Position numbers and translations under genes: made by a program. From Prauserella alba (GTDB lineage Bacteria > Actinomycetota > Actinomycetes > Mycobacteriales > Pseudonocardiaceae): DNA of 64,000 nt. Shown here piece by piece: positions 8,491-18,386 of the stretch. Each line of letters starts with the position of its first letter. The first letter of the stretch is position 1. The DNA lies in assembly GCF_024171735.1 (NCBI RefSeq), contig NZ_JAMTCH010000003.1:48821-112820 (forward strand). The letters run 5' to 3'. The notes beneath the pieces were generated by a model. The model was not told the origin of the DNA, did not search any database, and worked only from the letters and a program-made list of their open reading frames with translations.

Positions 8491-9179
8491 CAGTGCGGGT
8501 GCTCGCCGAGGAGGCCGCCTGCGATCAGGTTCGCCAGGTCGCGGGCCGTGCGCGCCTGGCTTTCCGCGGTCACCGGCCGGGGCCTGCCCAGTCGGTGCGC
8601 GAGCGGCAGTTGCACCAGGCCGGCGACCGGGCTGATGACGGCGAAGAAGAGCACGTCCAGGGTGACCTTCGGCATGCGCCCCGCCGCCATGAGCCGTTCC
8701 ACGGCGGGCACCAGTGGTTCGAGTGTCGGTGCCACGTACCTGTCGTACAGGTAGTCCAGGCGTTCGGACTCGCGGCCGAACTCGTCGGCCAGTAGCCGGG
8801 CGAGCAGCGGAGCTTCGACCGCGGACTGGTAGAAGTGAACGATCACCGCGCGCACCAGCTCGGCGTCGTCGACGCCGGAGTCGAGCAGTTCCCGGCGTTC
8901 CAGCTGGTCGTCAGCGAGCAACACGTCGACGACGGCTCGCCAGAAGTTCGCCTTGGACCCGTAGCGGTCGTGGATGAAGTTGTGGCTGACGCCCAGTCTT
9001 TTCGCGAGTTCTCGCGCGGTGGTGCGCTCGTAGCCGAGTTCCGCGAACGTCTCCATTCCTCGCCGGAGGATCTCCGTCTCTTCCGGGACCGGCCGTGCCG
9101 ATGCCCCGGGCCGTCCCGGGCCCCGTGGCTCGCCCGTGTGCGACTCCGCTGCAGCCATGTGGTCGTTCTCCTCGTGCAT
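8490..9179 (-). CDS. TetR-family regulator
   Basis: A 229-residue TetR repressor. After a disordered N-terminus (to about 33) the helix-turn-helix runs TFAELGYERTTARELAKRLG then VSHNFIHDRYGSKANFWRAV. The C-terminal ligand domain follows (VDDAELVRAVIVHFYQSAVE). It is divergent from an SDR oxidoreductase, and two TGACANNTGTCA operators lie between them, so it probably represses both genes and responds to the SDR substrate or product (inference). The start at 9179 is ATG; the second ATG at 9158 (MAAAESH) is also possible. Confidence 0.9.
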   Translation of the reverse strand: MHEENDHMAAAESHTGEPRGPGRPGASARPVPEETEILRRGMETFAELGYERTTARELAKRLGVSHNFIHDRYGSKANFWRAVVDVLLADDQLERRELLDSGVDDAELVRAVIVHFYQSAVEAPLLARLLADEFGRESERLDYLYDRYVAPTLEPLVPAVERLMAAGRMPKVTLDVLFFAVISPVAGLVQLPLAHRLGRPRPVTAESQARTARDLANLIAGGLLGEHPH

Positions 9180-9246
9180 TGCGTCTCCGGCCGGGTTTCA
9201 CATTCGGCCGGGTTTCCCGCGTTCGGTGGGACCGCACGCGCCAACT

Positions 9247-9284
9247 TGACACCTGTCAGATTTTCGCTAATCTGACAGGTGTCA
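9247..9284. promoter_or_regulatory. Double TetR operator in the divergent tetR/SDR promoter
   Basis: Two 16-base arms are perfect reverse complements around a 6-base spacer. Each arm holds its own palindrome, TGACACCTGTCA at 9247-9258 and TGACAGGTGTCA at 9273-9284, with centres 26 bases apart. A TTGACA hexamer at 9246-9251 overlaps the left site, and the mirror image gives TTGACT on the minus strand. Binding would therefore block both divergent promoters. Confidence 0.75.
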
Positions 9285-9315
9285 GTCAAGGATTCCCGGG
9301 CTGTGGAGGGCGACG

Positions 9316-10269
9316 ATGGCACGGACCACGCCGGATATCCCGGTTCCGGATCTCACCGGGAAACGTGCGGTGATCACCGGGGCGAGCGACGGTGTCGGGC
9401 TCGGCCTGGCGACCCGGTTCGCCGCAGCGGGGGCGGAGCTCGTCATGCCGGTCCGTAATCCGCGTAAAGGGGAGGCCGCAGTGGCGCAGATCCGCCGCCG
9501 GCATCCCGGGGCCGACGTGTCGCTTCATGAGCTCGATCTGTCGTCATTGGGCTCGGTGGCCGCGCTGGCGGATCGGCTGATCGCGGAGGCACGGCCGATC
9601 CATTTCCTCGTGAACAACGCGGGCGTGATGACACCGCCGGATCGGCAGACCACAGTGGACGGTTTCGAGTTGCAGTTCGGCACCAACCATCTCGGGCATT
9701 TCGCCCTGGTGGCACGCCTGCTTCCGCTGCTGCGGTCCGGTCGGGCGCGGATCACGTCCCAGATCAGCGTGGCCGCCGACCAGCACGCCGTCAACTGGGA
9801 CGACCTCCAGTGGCTACGGCGGTATCACGGCAACCGGGCCTACAGTCAGTCGAAGATCGCGTTCGGCCTGTTCGGGCTCGAACTCGACCGGCGCAGCCGC
9901 GACGGCGGCTGGGGAATCACGAGCAATCTCTCGCATCCCGGAGTGGCTGCCACGAACCTGCTCGCCGCCCGTGCAGAGGTCGGCCGTGGCAGGCCGACCC
10001 CACGGGCTCGCTTCATTCATGCACTCGCCGCTCGAGGCGTCGTGTTCGGGACGGCGGAAACGGCGTTGCTGCCCGCGTTGTACGCCGCGACGTCCCCGGA
10101 CGCCGAGGGCGGGCGTCTCTACGGGCCCAGCGGATTCAACCATTTCTCGGGTCCGCCCGCCGAGCAGAAACTGTACTCGCGGCTGCGTCATGCCGATCAT
10201 GCTCGCCGGATCTGGGACGTGTCGGAGGAGCTCACCGGCGTCCGGTTCCCGGCGGTGCACCCGGTGTGA
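9316..10269 (+). CDS. Short-chain dehydrogenase/reductase (SDR)
   Basis: A 317-residue NAD(P)-dependent oxidoreductase of the SDR superfamily, retinol-dehydrogenase/WWOX-like group. The nucleotide motif TGASDGVG is at 21-28, NNAG at 100-103 and the catalytic YSQSK (Tyr176, Lys180) at 176-180. An unusual N-terminal tag ([17 protein letters not shown]) precedes the Rossmann fold. The divergent TetR gene and the operators between them suggest substrate-induced expression. The substrate is not apparent. It converges with the uronate operon across a tandem-repeat junction. Confidence 0.93.
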   Translation: MARTTPDIPVPDLTGKRAVITGASDGVGLGLATRFAAAGAELVMPVRNPRKGEAAVAQIRRRHPGADVSLHELDLSSLGSVAALADRLIAEARPIHFLVNNAGVMTPPDRQTTVDGFELQFGTNHLGHFALVARLLPLLRSGRARITSQISVAADQHAVNWDDLQWLRRYHGNRAYSQSKIAFGLFGLELDRRSRDGGWGITSNLSHPGVAATNLLAARAEVGRGRPTPRARFIHALAARGVVFGTAETALLPALYAATSPDAEGGRLYGPSGFNHFSGPPAEQKLYSRLRHADHARRIWDVSEELTGVRFPAVHPV

Positions 10270-10353
10270 GACGCGGCGTCCACGTGCTTCGGTCGACGGC
10301 TCGGGTATCGGTCGGCGCGGGGCCAGGCGGCACGGTTTCAGGTGGCACGCGGG

Positions 10354-10398
10354 TCAGAGGGCAGAGGTTTCAGAGGACAGAGGTTTCAGAGGACAGAG
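10354..10398. repeat. 16-bp tandem repeat at the 3' end of the fructuronate reductase gene
   Basis: About 2.8 units of TCAGAGGACAGAGGTT start at 10354, 10370 and 10386. The third unit begins with the reverse-complement stop codon of the gene (10386-10388), so the gene end itself has been tandemly copied into the intergenic space. Confidence 0.9.
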
Positions 10399-11699
10399 CG
10401 GCGCAGGTGGTCGACGTAGTCGTCGACGGTGGTGACCAGTTCACGGTCGTCGGCGAGGGCGGCGTCGACGGCCGACAGGACCCGCCGGGCGCCGTCGGCC
10501 GCTCGGGCGAGGGTGACGAGTTCGTCGGCGCGCGGATCGACGACGTCCCTGTCCCGCAGGTGGATCAGCCACCCGGCCAACGCCGCGATCGCGGGTTCGG
10601 GCAACCGCTGCCGTGATCGTTCGGCACGCAGCACCGGGAGGATCCGGGCGGGGATCTTCTGTGAGCCGGCCACGGCGATGTGCAGCAGGTGGTGCCGGAT
10701 GCCGCGGGACGAGAATCGCCGCAGCAGCCGTTCCCGATAGTCGGCCAGGTCGCCGGCGGGCAGCGACGCGTGCCGCGCCGCGGTGTCCCACCACGATTCG
10801 ATCAGCGATGCCAGCGTGGGATGCCGCACGGCCTCGTCGACGGTGGCGCAGCCCAGCACCGGGCCGGTGTAGGCCAGCAGGGTGTGCGCACCGTTGAGGA
10901 ACCAGAGTTTCCGCTGCTCGTACGCGGCGAGGTCGGAGACGAACCGTGCGCCCGCGGCTTCCCAAGCAGGCCTGCCGAGCGGGAACTCCCCGGCCAGCAG
11001 CCACTCGCTGAACGGCTCGGTCACCACGGGGGCGTGGTCGTCGAACCCGGTCAGCCGGGCGGCCGTGGCGACGTCGTCCTGGGTGGTGGCGGGGGTGATG
11101 CGGTCGACGACGGTGTCGACGAACGACACGTGCTCCCCGAGCCAGGAGCGGAAGCCGGGTGGCTCGTCCTGGGCTGCGCGGGCCAGCGCGCCGCGTAGCA
11201 CTTCGCCGTTGCCCGGCAGGTTGTCGCAGGGTACGAGCGCGATCGGGGAGCCGCCCGCGCGGTGCCGTTCGCGCAGTCCCGCCAGCACCCGGTCTATCGC
11301 GGTGCCGTCGCCGACGGCGCGATAACCCGCTTCGGTGATCGTCAGTGTCAACAACGCCACCTCCGGCGAGGCCAGGTCGGCGAGCCACCGCTCGGTGTCG
11401 CCGCCGGGGTGGGCGCGGCTGATCGAGTCGACGATCTCGGTCTGCGGCTCGCCGTTGCCACGTACCTGCAGTGTGTACAGCCCGTCCTGCTCGGTGAGCG
11501 TGCGCGGCAGGTCGGCGTTGCGGAAGGTGTACGCCGCGACGCCCCAGTCCGGGTCGGCCATCGTGTACACGGCCTGATGGGCCCGGTGGAACGCACCGAG
11601 TCCGAGGTGGACGGCACGGACCGGGGCAGGCGGGCGTGCACCGGCGGCAGCGCGCGTGAGCCGGGGCAGCGGAGACGGCCGGGTCGGCGGCGTCGGCAT
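10386..11699 (-). CDS. uxuB: Mannitol dehydrogenase family protein, probable D-fructuronate reductase
   Basis: A 437-residue long-chain dehydrogenase. The N-terminal Rossmann strand is VRAVHLGLGAFHRAHQ. Family hallmarks are TLTITEAGY, LVPCDNLPGNG and FLNGAHTLLAYTG, with the lysine-bearing catalytic helix region VAGSQKIPAR. The family includes mannitol 2-dehydrogenase and fructuronate reductase. The TGATG overlap with uxaC (ATG at 11699 inside the uxaC stop) and the nearby mannonate dehydratase favour reduction of D-fructuronate to D-mannonate. Translation is probably coupled to uxaC. The family is certain; the specificity rests on context. Confidence 0.9.
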   Translation of the reverse strand: MPTPPTRPSPLPRLTRAAAGARPPAPVRAVHLGLGAFHRAHQAVYTMADPDWGVAAYTFRNADLPRTLTEQDGLYTLQVRGNGEPQTEIVDSISRAHPGGDTERWLADLASPEVALLTLTITEAGYRAVGDGTAIDRVLAGLRERHRAGGSPIALVPCDNLPGNGEVLRGALARAAQDEPPGFRSWLGEHVSFVDTVVDRITPATTQDDVATAARLTGFDDHAPVVTEPFSEWLLAGEFPLGRPAWEAAGARFVSDLAAYEQRKLWFLNGAHTLLAYTGPVLGCATVDEAVRHPTLASLIESWWDTAARHASLPAGDLADYRERLLRRFSSRGIRHHLLHIAVAGSQKIPARILPVLRAERSRQRLPEPAIAALAGWLIHLRDRDVVDPRADELVTLARAADGARRVLSAVDAALADDRELVTTVDDYVDHLRRSVL

Positions 11700-13240
11700 C
11701 AGAGTCGGAACGCGGCGCGCGGCTGGCGGTCGTGCAGGTCGTGGATCACCTGTGCGGCATCCTCCTCGCCGAGCAGATGCTCGGCGACCAGGCCGGACAG
11801 GTGGGCCGCGTCGACTCGGCGCGCGGTGTCGTGGCGGGCCGGGATGGAGCAGAACCCGCGAGTGTCGTCGATGAACCCGGCGTTGCGGTAGAAGCCGGCC
11901 GTCTCGGTGACCGCGTCGCGGAACCGGTGCATCGCGCGGGGAGCGTCGAGGAACCACCACGGCGCGCCGAGATACACCGACGGGTAGAACCCGGCCAGCG
12001 GAGCGAGTTCGCGGGAGAACACGGTCTCGTCGAGGGTGAACACGACCGTCTGGAACCGCGGGTTCGTGCCGAACCGCTCCAGCATCGGCTGCAACGCCCC
12101 GGTGAACTCGGCCTGCAACGGGATGTCGTGGCCGGTGTCGGGGCCGAAGCGGCGCACCGTCTCGGGATGGTGGTTTCGCCTGACGCCGGTGTGCAGCGCC
12201 ATCACCATGCCGTCCTCACTGGACATCCGCGCCATCTCGCCGAGCAGCTGCTGTGACAGCAACCGCGCGTCGTCGACGCTGCCCGTACCGGAACGGACGC
12301 GCCGGAACAGCCGCTGCGCCTCGTCGCCGTCGAGGAACGCCGTGCGGGCGTCGGGCGCGCTGTGATCGGTGGCCGTGGCCCCGTGGGAGCGGAAGTACTC
12401 CCGGCGGTTCTCCAGTGCCAGGACGAGCCCGGTGTAATCGCCGGTGTCGATCCCGCTCGCCTCGGCGAGCGCGGCCAACGCCGCGGGCCAGTCGGGTTTG
12501 GTCGCATCGAGGTGGCGGTCCGGGCGGAACGTGGGCACGACGCGGCCGGACCACGACGGATCCTCGGTGAGCGCGCGATGGTGGGCCAGATCGTCGGCGG
12601 GGTCGTCGGTGGTGGCCAGCGCCTCGATGGCGAACGAGTCGTACAGCGCGCGCGGCCGGAACTCGGGCAGGCGGAGCCGCTCGGTGAGCTCGTCGAAGAG
12701 TTCGTCGGCGGTCTCGGCCGAGGGCTGCACCGTCACGCCGAGCACCTCGTGGAGCTGCGCCTCCAGCCACTGCCGCGACGCCGTGCCGAGGAACAGGTGC
12801 CAATGTTGGCAGAAGGCGCGCCACGCCTCGCGCGGTGTGGCGGGCTCGCCGCCGTCGCCGTCGTGCAGGCCCACCTCGTTCATGGCAACACCGTGGGCGT
12901 GCAGCAGGCGCGTCACGTAGTGGTCGGGGGTGACCAGCAGCGACGCCGGGTCGGTGAACGCCTCGTTCTCGGCGAGCAGGCGAGCCTCGACGTGGCCGTG
13001 CGGGCTGATCACCGGCAGGTCGCGCACACTCTCGTAGAGCCGGCGCGCGATGGCGCGCTGCGAGGGCTCCGGCGGCAGCAGCCGGTCCGGGTGCGGAGCC
13101 AGCGGCGCCCGCCCGCCGCGTGAGACGTCGCGTGGCGCGGCCGCCGAGCCCAGGTTCCGCGGCGTGTGGCCGGAACGGGGTGCGGATGCGGGGTCGGGTG
13201 CGGAGTCGGGTGCAGGAGTGTCTGCCGTGCCGCCGTGCAT
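11699..13240 (-). CDS. uxaC: Glucuronate isomerase
   Basis: A 513-residue uronate isomerase converting D-glucuronate to D-fructuronate (or galacturonate to tagaturonate), the first step of uronate breakdown. Amidohydrolase-fold signatures are PVISPHGHVEARLLAEN near 75, AFCQHWHLFLG near 143, and ALHTGVRRNHHPETV, GFYRNAGFIDDTRGFCS later. It is about 45 residues longer than the usual 470 because of a Pro/Ala-rich N-terminus, so a later start is possible. The order uxaC-uxuB with a one-base overlap supports a two-step operon transcribed away from the LacI gene. A LacI-type operator lies just upstream. Confidence 0.94.
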   Translation of the reverse strand: MHGGTADTPAPDSAPDPASAPRSGHTPRNLGSAAAPRDVSRGGRAPLAPHPDRLLPPEPSQRAIARRLYESVRDLPVISPHGHVEARLLAENEAFTDPASLLVTPDHYVTRLLHAHGVAMNEVGLHDGDGGEPATPREAWRAFCQHWHLFLGTASRQWLEAQLHEVLGVTVQPSAETADELFDELTERLRLPEFRPRALYDSFAIEALATTDDPADDLAHHRALTEDPSWSGRVVPTFRPDRHLDATKPDWPAALAALAEASGIDTGDYTGLVLALENRREYFRSHGATATDHSAPDARTAFLDGDEAQRLFRRVRSGTGSVDDARLLSQQLLGEMARMSSEDGMVMALHTGVRRNHHPETVRRFGPDTGHDIPLQAEFTGALQPMLERFGTNPRFQTVVFTLDETVFSRELAPLAGFYPSVYLGAPWWFLDAPRAMHRFRDAVTETAGFYRNAGFIDDTRGFCSIPARHDTARRVDAAHLSGLVAEHLLGEEDAAQVIHDLHDRQPRAAFRL

Positions 13241-13269
13241 GCGGGCAGCCTCGCCGCACCACGCGGCTT

Positions 13270-13285
13270 ATGCAACTGGTTGCCG
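13270..13285. promoter_or_regulatory. Probable LacI-family operator upstream of uxaC
   Basis: ATGCAACTGGTTGCCG matches the better palindrome at 14401 at 11 of 16 positions and lies 30 bases upstream of the uxaC start. A further half-site, GTTGTCAT, follows at 13288-13295. This implies that the local LacI regulator controls uxaC-uxuB as well as its divergent operon. Confidence 0.5.
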
Positions 13286-13362
13286 TCAGTTGTCATCCCG
13301 GGCCCGGCTGCCGCGCGTGGCGACTGCCCGCGCGTGGCGGCGAGCTCTCGCACGGCTGGAGG

Positions 13363-14361
13363 TCACCCGTCGTCGGATGGTGGGGGAGCCGTGGACCCGC
13401 GGGTCACGAGGTGTGCGTCGAACGATGCCGACTCCGGTGTCGTGTGGTGGGCGAGCTGCTCGTGGAGAGCGTCCACGGCGGACCTGCCGAGACGCTCGGT
13501 CGGCCCCGAGATCGTGGTCAGTGCGGGGACGGTCAGGTCGACGCCGAAGATGTCGTCGCATCCGACGAGGCTGAAGTCCGCGGGCACGCTGACGCCTGCG
13601 GCCTGCAGCCGTTGCAGGGTGCCGATCGCGATCAGGTCGTTGTAGGCGATCGCCGCGGTGGTGCGGTGCAGCATGAGGGCGTCGGCGGCTTCGTGGCCGC
13701 CCTGCCGGTTCGGCGGGTGGGGCCCGAGGAACGTCGCGTCGACGCCCAGTGCGGCCGACTCCTCGCGCACGGCCTGCCAGCGGGCGCCGTTGATCCAGGA
13801 GTTGCGCGGACCGGACAGGTACGCGATGCGGCGATGGCCGATGGCCGCGAGGTGGCGGACGGCCTTGCGCATCCCGCCCGCGGTGTCGACGACGAGGCTG
13901 GGGATGCCGTCGATCTCGCGGTTGACGATCGCCAGCGGGCGGTACTGGACGAGCTGGCGGATGACGTCGTCGGAGAGTCGCGAGGTGGCCAGGATCGCGC
14001 CGCTGGTGGTCGCCAGCAGCTGGCGCAGGTTGCTGACCTCGACCCGTGGTGACTCGTCGCTGTCGGTCAGGGCGAGCGTGTAGTCGCTCGCCAGTGCCTG
14101 TGCCTGGGCGGCCTTGATCAACGGCGAGTAGTACGGGTTGGCGATGTCGGTGACGACCAGCGTCATCGTCCGTGCCCGTCCCGGTGCCTCGGCGCGGGCG
14201 AGCGGCCGGGGCACATAGCCGATCTCCTCGGCGGCGGCACGAACCTTCTCGCGGGTGGCGGGGTTGACCCGGCTCGGGTGGGAGAACGTGCGCGACACCG
14301 TCGATGCCGCGACCCCGCACTGCCGGGCCACGTCGTAGATCGTCGGTCTGGAGTCGGCCAC
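13363..14361 (-). CDS. LacI-family regulator of the uronate locus
   Basis: A 332-residue LacI/GalR repressor. The start is GTG at 14361 with GGAGG seven bases upstream; a longer reading from 14406 lacks these signals. The headpiece has the usual helix-turn-helix [20 protein letters not shown] and the hinge-helix segment PRPLARAEA. The periplasmic-binding-like sugar domain follows ([41 protein letters not shown]). It lies between uxaC-uxuB and the divergent manD-GH31-TRAP operon, with similar palindromes at both promoters, so it probably represses both until an uronate or related sugar acid binds. Confidence 0.93.
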   Translation of the reverse strand: MADSRPTIYDVARQCGVAASTVSRTFSHPSRVNPATREKVRAAAEEIGYVPRPLARAEAPGRARTMTLVVTDIANPYYSPLIKAAQAQALASDYTLALTDSDESPRVEVSNLRQLLATTSGAILATSRLSDDVIRQLVQYRPLAIVNREIDGIPSLVVDTAGGMRKAVRHLAAIGHRRIAYLSGPRNSWINGARWQAVREESAALGVDATFLGPHPPNRQGGHEAADALMLHRTTAAIAYNDLIAIGTLQRLQAAGVSVPADFSLVGCDDIFGVDLTVPALTTISGPTERLGRSAVDALHEQLAHHTTPESASFDAHLVTRGSTAPPPSDDG

Positions 14362-14400
14362 CCTCGTACCTCCTCGACGGTCGGGCCCGGCGGCAACAAA

Positions 14401-14416
14401 TGGCAACTGATTGTCA
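14401..14416. promoter_or_regulatory. LacI-family operator between lacI-type gene and mannonate dehydratase
   Basis: TGGCAACTGATTGTCA is a near-palindrome (TGRCAA facing TTGYCA) in the divergent region, 40 bases upstream of the regulator start and about 100 bases upstream of the dehydratase. Position and the related site at 13270 support autoregulation plus control of the + strand operon. Confidence 0.6.
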
Positions 14417-14514
14417 GTCTACGGGGCGGCTCTTACGTTGAACCGATCGCGATCCCGGCGGACCCGCGGCCGTGTGTGCACGGCGGCCCCGTCGTTTGCA
14501 GTCAAGGAGGACCA

Positions 14515-15762
14515 GTGCTCATCGAGCGCGCAGACGTCATCGTCACCAGCCCCGGGCGCAACTTCGTCACGCTCAGGATCACCACGGACGACGGGGTGGT
14601 CGGCTACGGCGACGGCACGCTGAACGGCCGGGAACTGGCCGTGGCGAGCTACCTCACCGACCACGTCGTGCCGCTGCTGACCGGCCGCGACGCGCACGCC
14701 ATCGAGGACACCTGGCAGTACCTGTACCGCGGTGCGTACTGGCGGCGCGGCCCCGTGACGATGGCGGCGATCGCCGCCGTGGACACCGCGCTGTGGGACA
14801 TCAAGGCCAAGGTGGCGGGCCTGCCGCTGTACCAGCTGCTCGGCGGGGCCAGCCGGGAACGGTGCCTGGTCTACGGGCACGCCAGCGGCAAGGACGTTCC
14901 CGAGCTGTTCGACTCGATCCGCGCCCACCTCGACGAGGGATTCCGTGCGATCCGCATCCAGACCGGCGTGCCGGGCCTGGACTCGGTGTACGGCGTGGCC
15001 TCCAGCGCGGCGGCGTCGCTCGGCGGCGGCGACAGCGACGCCCGCTACGACTACGAGCCGGCGCGCCGTTCGGCACTGCCCGCCGAGGAGACCTGGGACA
15101 CCCGGGCCTACCTGCGCCACGTGCCGTCGGTGTTCGAGGCGGTCCGCGGCGAGTTCGGCGAGGACATCGCGTTGCTGCACGACGCGCACCACCGGCTGAC
15201 CCCGATCCAGGCGGCCAGGCTCGGCAAGTCGCTGGAGCCCTACGACCTGTTCTGGCTCGAGGACGTCACGCCCGCCGAGAACCAGGAAGCGCTGCGCTGG
15301 GTACGTCACCACACGACGACGCCACTCGCGATCGGCGAGGTGTTCAACTCGATCTGGGACTACCAGCACCTCATCCGTGAGCAGCTCATCGACTACGTGC
15401 GTTCGCCGATCACCCACGCGGGCGGGATCACCAGCGTGCGGCGGATCATGGACTACGCGGCGATGTACCAGGTCAAGTCCGGTATGCACGGCCCGACGGA
15501 CGTCTCGCCGGTCGGGCTGGCGGCCGCGGTGCACCTCGGGCTGGCACTGCACAACTTCGGCATCCAGGAGTACATGGTCCACAGCCGGGAGACGCGCGAG
15601 GTGTTCGGCCCGACCTACGAGTTCGCCCACGGCGGCCTCCGACCCGGTGAGGAGCCCGGTCTCGGCATTCACCTGGACGAGGATCTGGCTGCGCAGTACC
15701 CGTACGAGCGGGCGTACCTGCCGGTGAACCGGCTTCGGGACGGAACCGTTCATGATTGGTGA
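14515..15762 (+). CDS. manD: D-mannonate dehydratase, enolase superfamily (ManD/RspA type)
   Basis: A 415-residue enolase-superfamily enzyme dehydrating D-mannonate to 2-keto-3-deoxy-D-gluconate. The GTG at 14515 has AAGGAGG immediately upstream. Signatures are [20 protein letters not shown] near the start, [13 protein letters not shown] sequence ([20 protein letters not shown]), a metal site in [11 protein letters not shown] and [20 protein letters not shown] and [13 protein letters not shown]. ManD-family members differ widely in activity, but fructuronate reductase and glucuronate isomerase next door make mannonate the likely substrate. It leads the operon continuing into the GH31 glycosidase and TRAP genes. 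No KDG kinase or aldolase is present in the window. Confidence 0.93.
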   Translation: MLIERADVIVTSPGRNFVTLRITTDDGVVGYGDGTLNGRELAVASYLTDHVVPLLTGRDAHAIEDTWQYLYRGAYWRRGPVTMAAIAAVDTALWDIKAKVAGLPLYQLLGGASRERCLVYGHASGKDVPELFDSIRAHLDEGFRAIRIQTGVPGLDSVYGVASSAAASLGGGDSDARYDYEPARRSALPAEETWDTRAYLRHVPSVFEAVRGEFGEDIALLHDAHHRLTPIQAARLGKSLEPYDLFWLEDVTPAENQEALRWVRHHTTTPLAIGEVFNSIWDYQHLIREQLIDYVRSPITHAGGITSVRRIMDYAAMYQVKSGMHGPTDVSPVGLAAAVHLGLALHNFGIQEYMVHSRETREVFGPTYEFAHGGLRPGEEPGLGIHLDEDLAAQYPYERAYLPVNRLRDGTVHDW

Positions 15763-15855
15763 GGCGTGCCTGCGCACCGCCGGTTCCGCGCCGGAGTGGG
15801 TGCAGGTGCCGCCTCCGGTGACAGTAAGCAATTCGTCGGATCGAGAGAAGTTCCC

Positions 15856-18375
15856 GTGCGTGTCACATCACGAGTCGAGCGAGTGCAGCGGGCAGGCGAG
15901 TGGGTCCGGATTCACACCGACGGCGTCGAGATCCGGATCATCGTCGTGGCCGACGGCATTCTGCGCATTCGCGCCGGTTTCGACGGCGAGTTCGCCGAGG
16001 AGTCGTACACGCTGACCACGACGGCGTGGCCGGACCGGCTCGACGAGTTCTTCGGGGCCGAGCGCACCCGGGTGACGCCGTCGCCGTTCGAGCTCGACGA
16101 CCTGGGCGACCGGGTCCGGATGACCGGCGGGAACCTGCGAGTGGACATCGAGAAGGACCCGTTCCGGATCCGCGTCCACGACCACGAGGGCACGCTGCTG
16201 CATTCCGACGTCGTCGGCCTCGGCTATCTGGCCGATGCGAACGGGCGCCGCAGTCACACCAGCGAGATCTCCCCCGACGACGCCTTCTACGGTTTCGGTG
16301 AGACCACGGGCCGGTTGAACAAGGCGCAGCAGCTCATCACGATGAGCCCGAAGGACGCGCTCGGCTACGATCCGCGCGAAACCGATCCGCTGTACAAGCA
16401 CATTCCGTTCTATCTCAAACTGAACCGGGAGAACCGGAAAGCGGTCGGGTACTTCTACCACAACACCTACGATTGCGAATTCGACCTCGGCAGGCAGCGG
16501 AGCAACTACTGGCCCCCGCACAGTCGTTACCGCGCCGACGGCGGCGACATCGACCTCTTCCTCATCGCGGGCCCGGGCATGCGGGACGTGGTGCAGCGCT
16601 ACACGACACTGACCGGCAGGCCGCCGCTGCTGCCCAAGTACGCGCTGGGATACCTGGCCTCGTCGATGTACTACTCCGAAGTGGACGCCGACAGCGACCG
16701 GGCGATCACCGATTTCATCGACACCGCCAGGGAAGAGGACATCCCGGTCGACGGGTTCCAGCTCTCCTCGGGCTACACCACACAGGACACCGAGACCGGG
16801 CCGAAACGGTGCGTGTTCACGTGGAACGAGCGTCGTTTCCCCGATCCGGAGGGATTCTTCGCCGCGATGGCCGAGCGCGGCATCACGGTGTCACCCAACG
16901 TCAAGCCCGGGGTTCTCGACGTCCATCCCGGAATCGACGAGTTCCGCGGTGAGGACGTCTTCGTCACCCGCAGCGCCGACGCAGCCGAGGCAGCCGGCGA
17001 AGGCCCCGCGGTCGGCGCCTGGTGGGGCGGGCCGGGCCGATTCGTCGACTTCACCAAGCCCGCCGCGCGGGACGCGTGGCGGCGGTGGCTCACCGACGCC
17101 GTGCTGAGCAAGGGCACCACGTCGGTGTGGAACGACAACTGCGAGTACGACGGCATCGTCGACACCGACTCCCGGGTGGACTTCGAGGGCGCGGGCGCCA
17201 CGATCGGCCGGCTGCGCAGCGTGATGTCGAACCTCATGTGCCACGTGACCCGCGACGCCGTCGCGGAGACGGCTCCCGACGCCCGCCCCTTCATCGTGTG
17301 CCGCTCCGGTCATGCCGGCATCCAGCGCTACGCGCAGAGCTGGGCGGGTGACAACTCGACGTCGTGGGAGTCGTTGCGGCACAACGTCGCGACGATCCTC
17401 GGGATGGGCCTGTCCGGCTTTCCGCACCACGGTTGCGACATCGGCGGATTCCACGGGCCGGCACCGGAGCCGGAGCTGTTGGTCCGCTGGGTGCAGCACG
17501 GCGTCTTCCAGCCGCGGTTGTCGATCCACTCGGTCAACTCCGACAACACGGTGACCGAGCCGTGGATGTACCCCGACCACACGCACTACGTGCGGGACGC
17601 CATCAAGCTGCGCTACCGGCTGTCGCCGTACCTGTACTCGCTCACGGCGCGGGCCGCGGCGACCGGCGGGCCGATCATGGAGCCGCTGGTCAGTGTCTTT
17701 CAGAACGATCCGGCCGTCGACGAGGTCTTCGAGGACTTCATGCTCGGCGACTCGCTGCTCGTCGCGAACGTGCTCGCCCCGGGCGCCGGAACCCGCAGCG
17801 TCCGCCTGCCCGCGGGCGAGGTGTTCTACGACTTCTGGACCCGGGAGCGCCACGAGGGCGGCCGGGTCGTGGCGAAGCCGGTGGACCTGGGCTCGATCCC
17901 GTTTTTCCTGCGCGGCGGCGGCATCGTGCCGTTGGCGGAGAACCGGCTGGACAGCCTCACCCGTGACGAGGTGACGGACCTGCGGCTGATCTGCGTCCCG
18001 GACCGGGACGGCCGGTTCACCCTCTACGAGGACGACGGTCTCACTCGGGCTCACGAGCACGGCGCGTTCCGCGAGACCGAGATCCGCATGAGCGCCGGCG
18101 AGCGGGTGCGCCTGCAGTTGTCGCGGCGCGGCGACCACCGCAGCTCCGTCGAGCGGTTGCTGTTCGACGTCGTACGGCCGGGGCAGTGCCCGCACCGGGT
18201 GGACCTCGACGGCGAGCGTCTCCCGCAGTACCTGCACCGCGGCCGGTTCGACGCCGCGGAGACGGGCTGGCACTACGACATCGGGCTCGGATCCGTGCTG
18301 ATCAAGACCCCCGACCCCGGCGGTGATCTCACCGTCGACGTCTCGTTCGAGCCCGTCGACATGATCGGCATGTGA
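15856..18375 (+). CDS. Glycoside hydrolase family 31 (alpha-glucosidase-like)
   Basis: An 839-residue GH31 retaining glycosidase. The GTG at 15856 is the likely start; the 90 bases upstream have no family sequence. The N-terminal beta-sandwich (FYGFGETTGRLNKAQ) precedes the barrel (PKYALGYLASSMYYSEVDAD). The nucleophile is Asp427 in SVWNDNCEYDG, a WNDNxE variant of the usual WxDMNE motif, and the acid/base is Asp499 in SWAGDNSTSW. C-terminal beta domains end the protein. No signal peptide is visible, so it acts inside the cell. Its place between mannonate dehydratase and a TRAP importer suggests it cleaves an imported uronic-acid-containing alpha-glycoside. That specificity is inference. Confidence 0.92.
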   Translation: MRVTSRVERVQRAGEWVRIHTDGVEIRIIVVADGILRIRAGFDGEFAEESYTLTTTAWPDRLDEFFGAERTRVTPSPFELDDLGDRVRMTGGNLRVDIEKDPFRIRVHDHEGTLLHSDVVGLGYLADANGRRSHTSEISPDDAFYGFGETTGRLNKAQQLITMSPKDALGYDPRETDPLYKHIPFYLKLNRENRKAVGYFYHNTYDCEFDLGRQRSNYWPPHSRYRADGGDIDLFLIAGPGMRDVVQRYTTLTGRPPLLPKYALGYLASSMYYSEVDADSDRAITDFIDTAREEDIPVDGFQLSSGYTTQDTETGPKRCVFTWNERRFPDPEGFFAAMAERGITVSPNVKPGVLDVHPGIDEFRGEDVFVTRSADAAEAAGEGPAVGAWWGGPGRFVDFTKPAARDAWRRWLTDAVLSKGTTSVWNDNCEYDGIVDTDSRVDFEGAGATIGRLRSVMSNLMCHVTRDAVAETAPDARPFIVCRSGHAGIQRYAQSWAGDNSTSWESLRHNVATILGMGLSGFPHHGCDIGGFHGPAPEPELLVRWVQHGVFQPRLSIHSVNSDNTVTEPWMYPDHTHYVRDAIKLRYRLSPYLYSLTARAAATGGPIMEPLVSVFQNDPAVDEVFEDFMLGDSLLVANVLAPGAGTRSVRLPAGEVFYDFWTRERHEGGRVVAKPVDLGSIPFFLRGGGIVPLAENRLDSLTRDEVTDLRLICVPDRDGRFTLYEDDGLTRAHEHGAFRETEIRMSAGERVRLQLSRRGDHRSSVERLLFDVVRPGQCPHRVDLDGERLPQYLHRGRFDAAETGWHYDIGLGSVLIKTPDPGGDLTVDVSFEPVDMIGM

Positions 18376-18386
18376 GGAAGGCAGGC

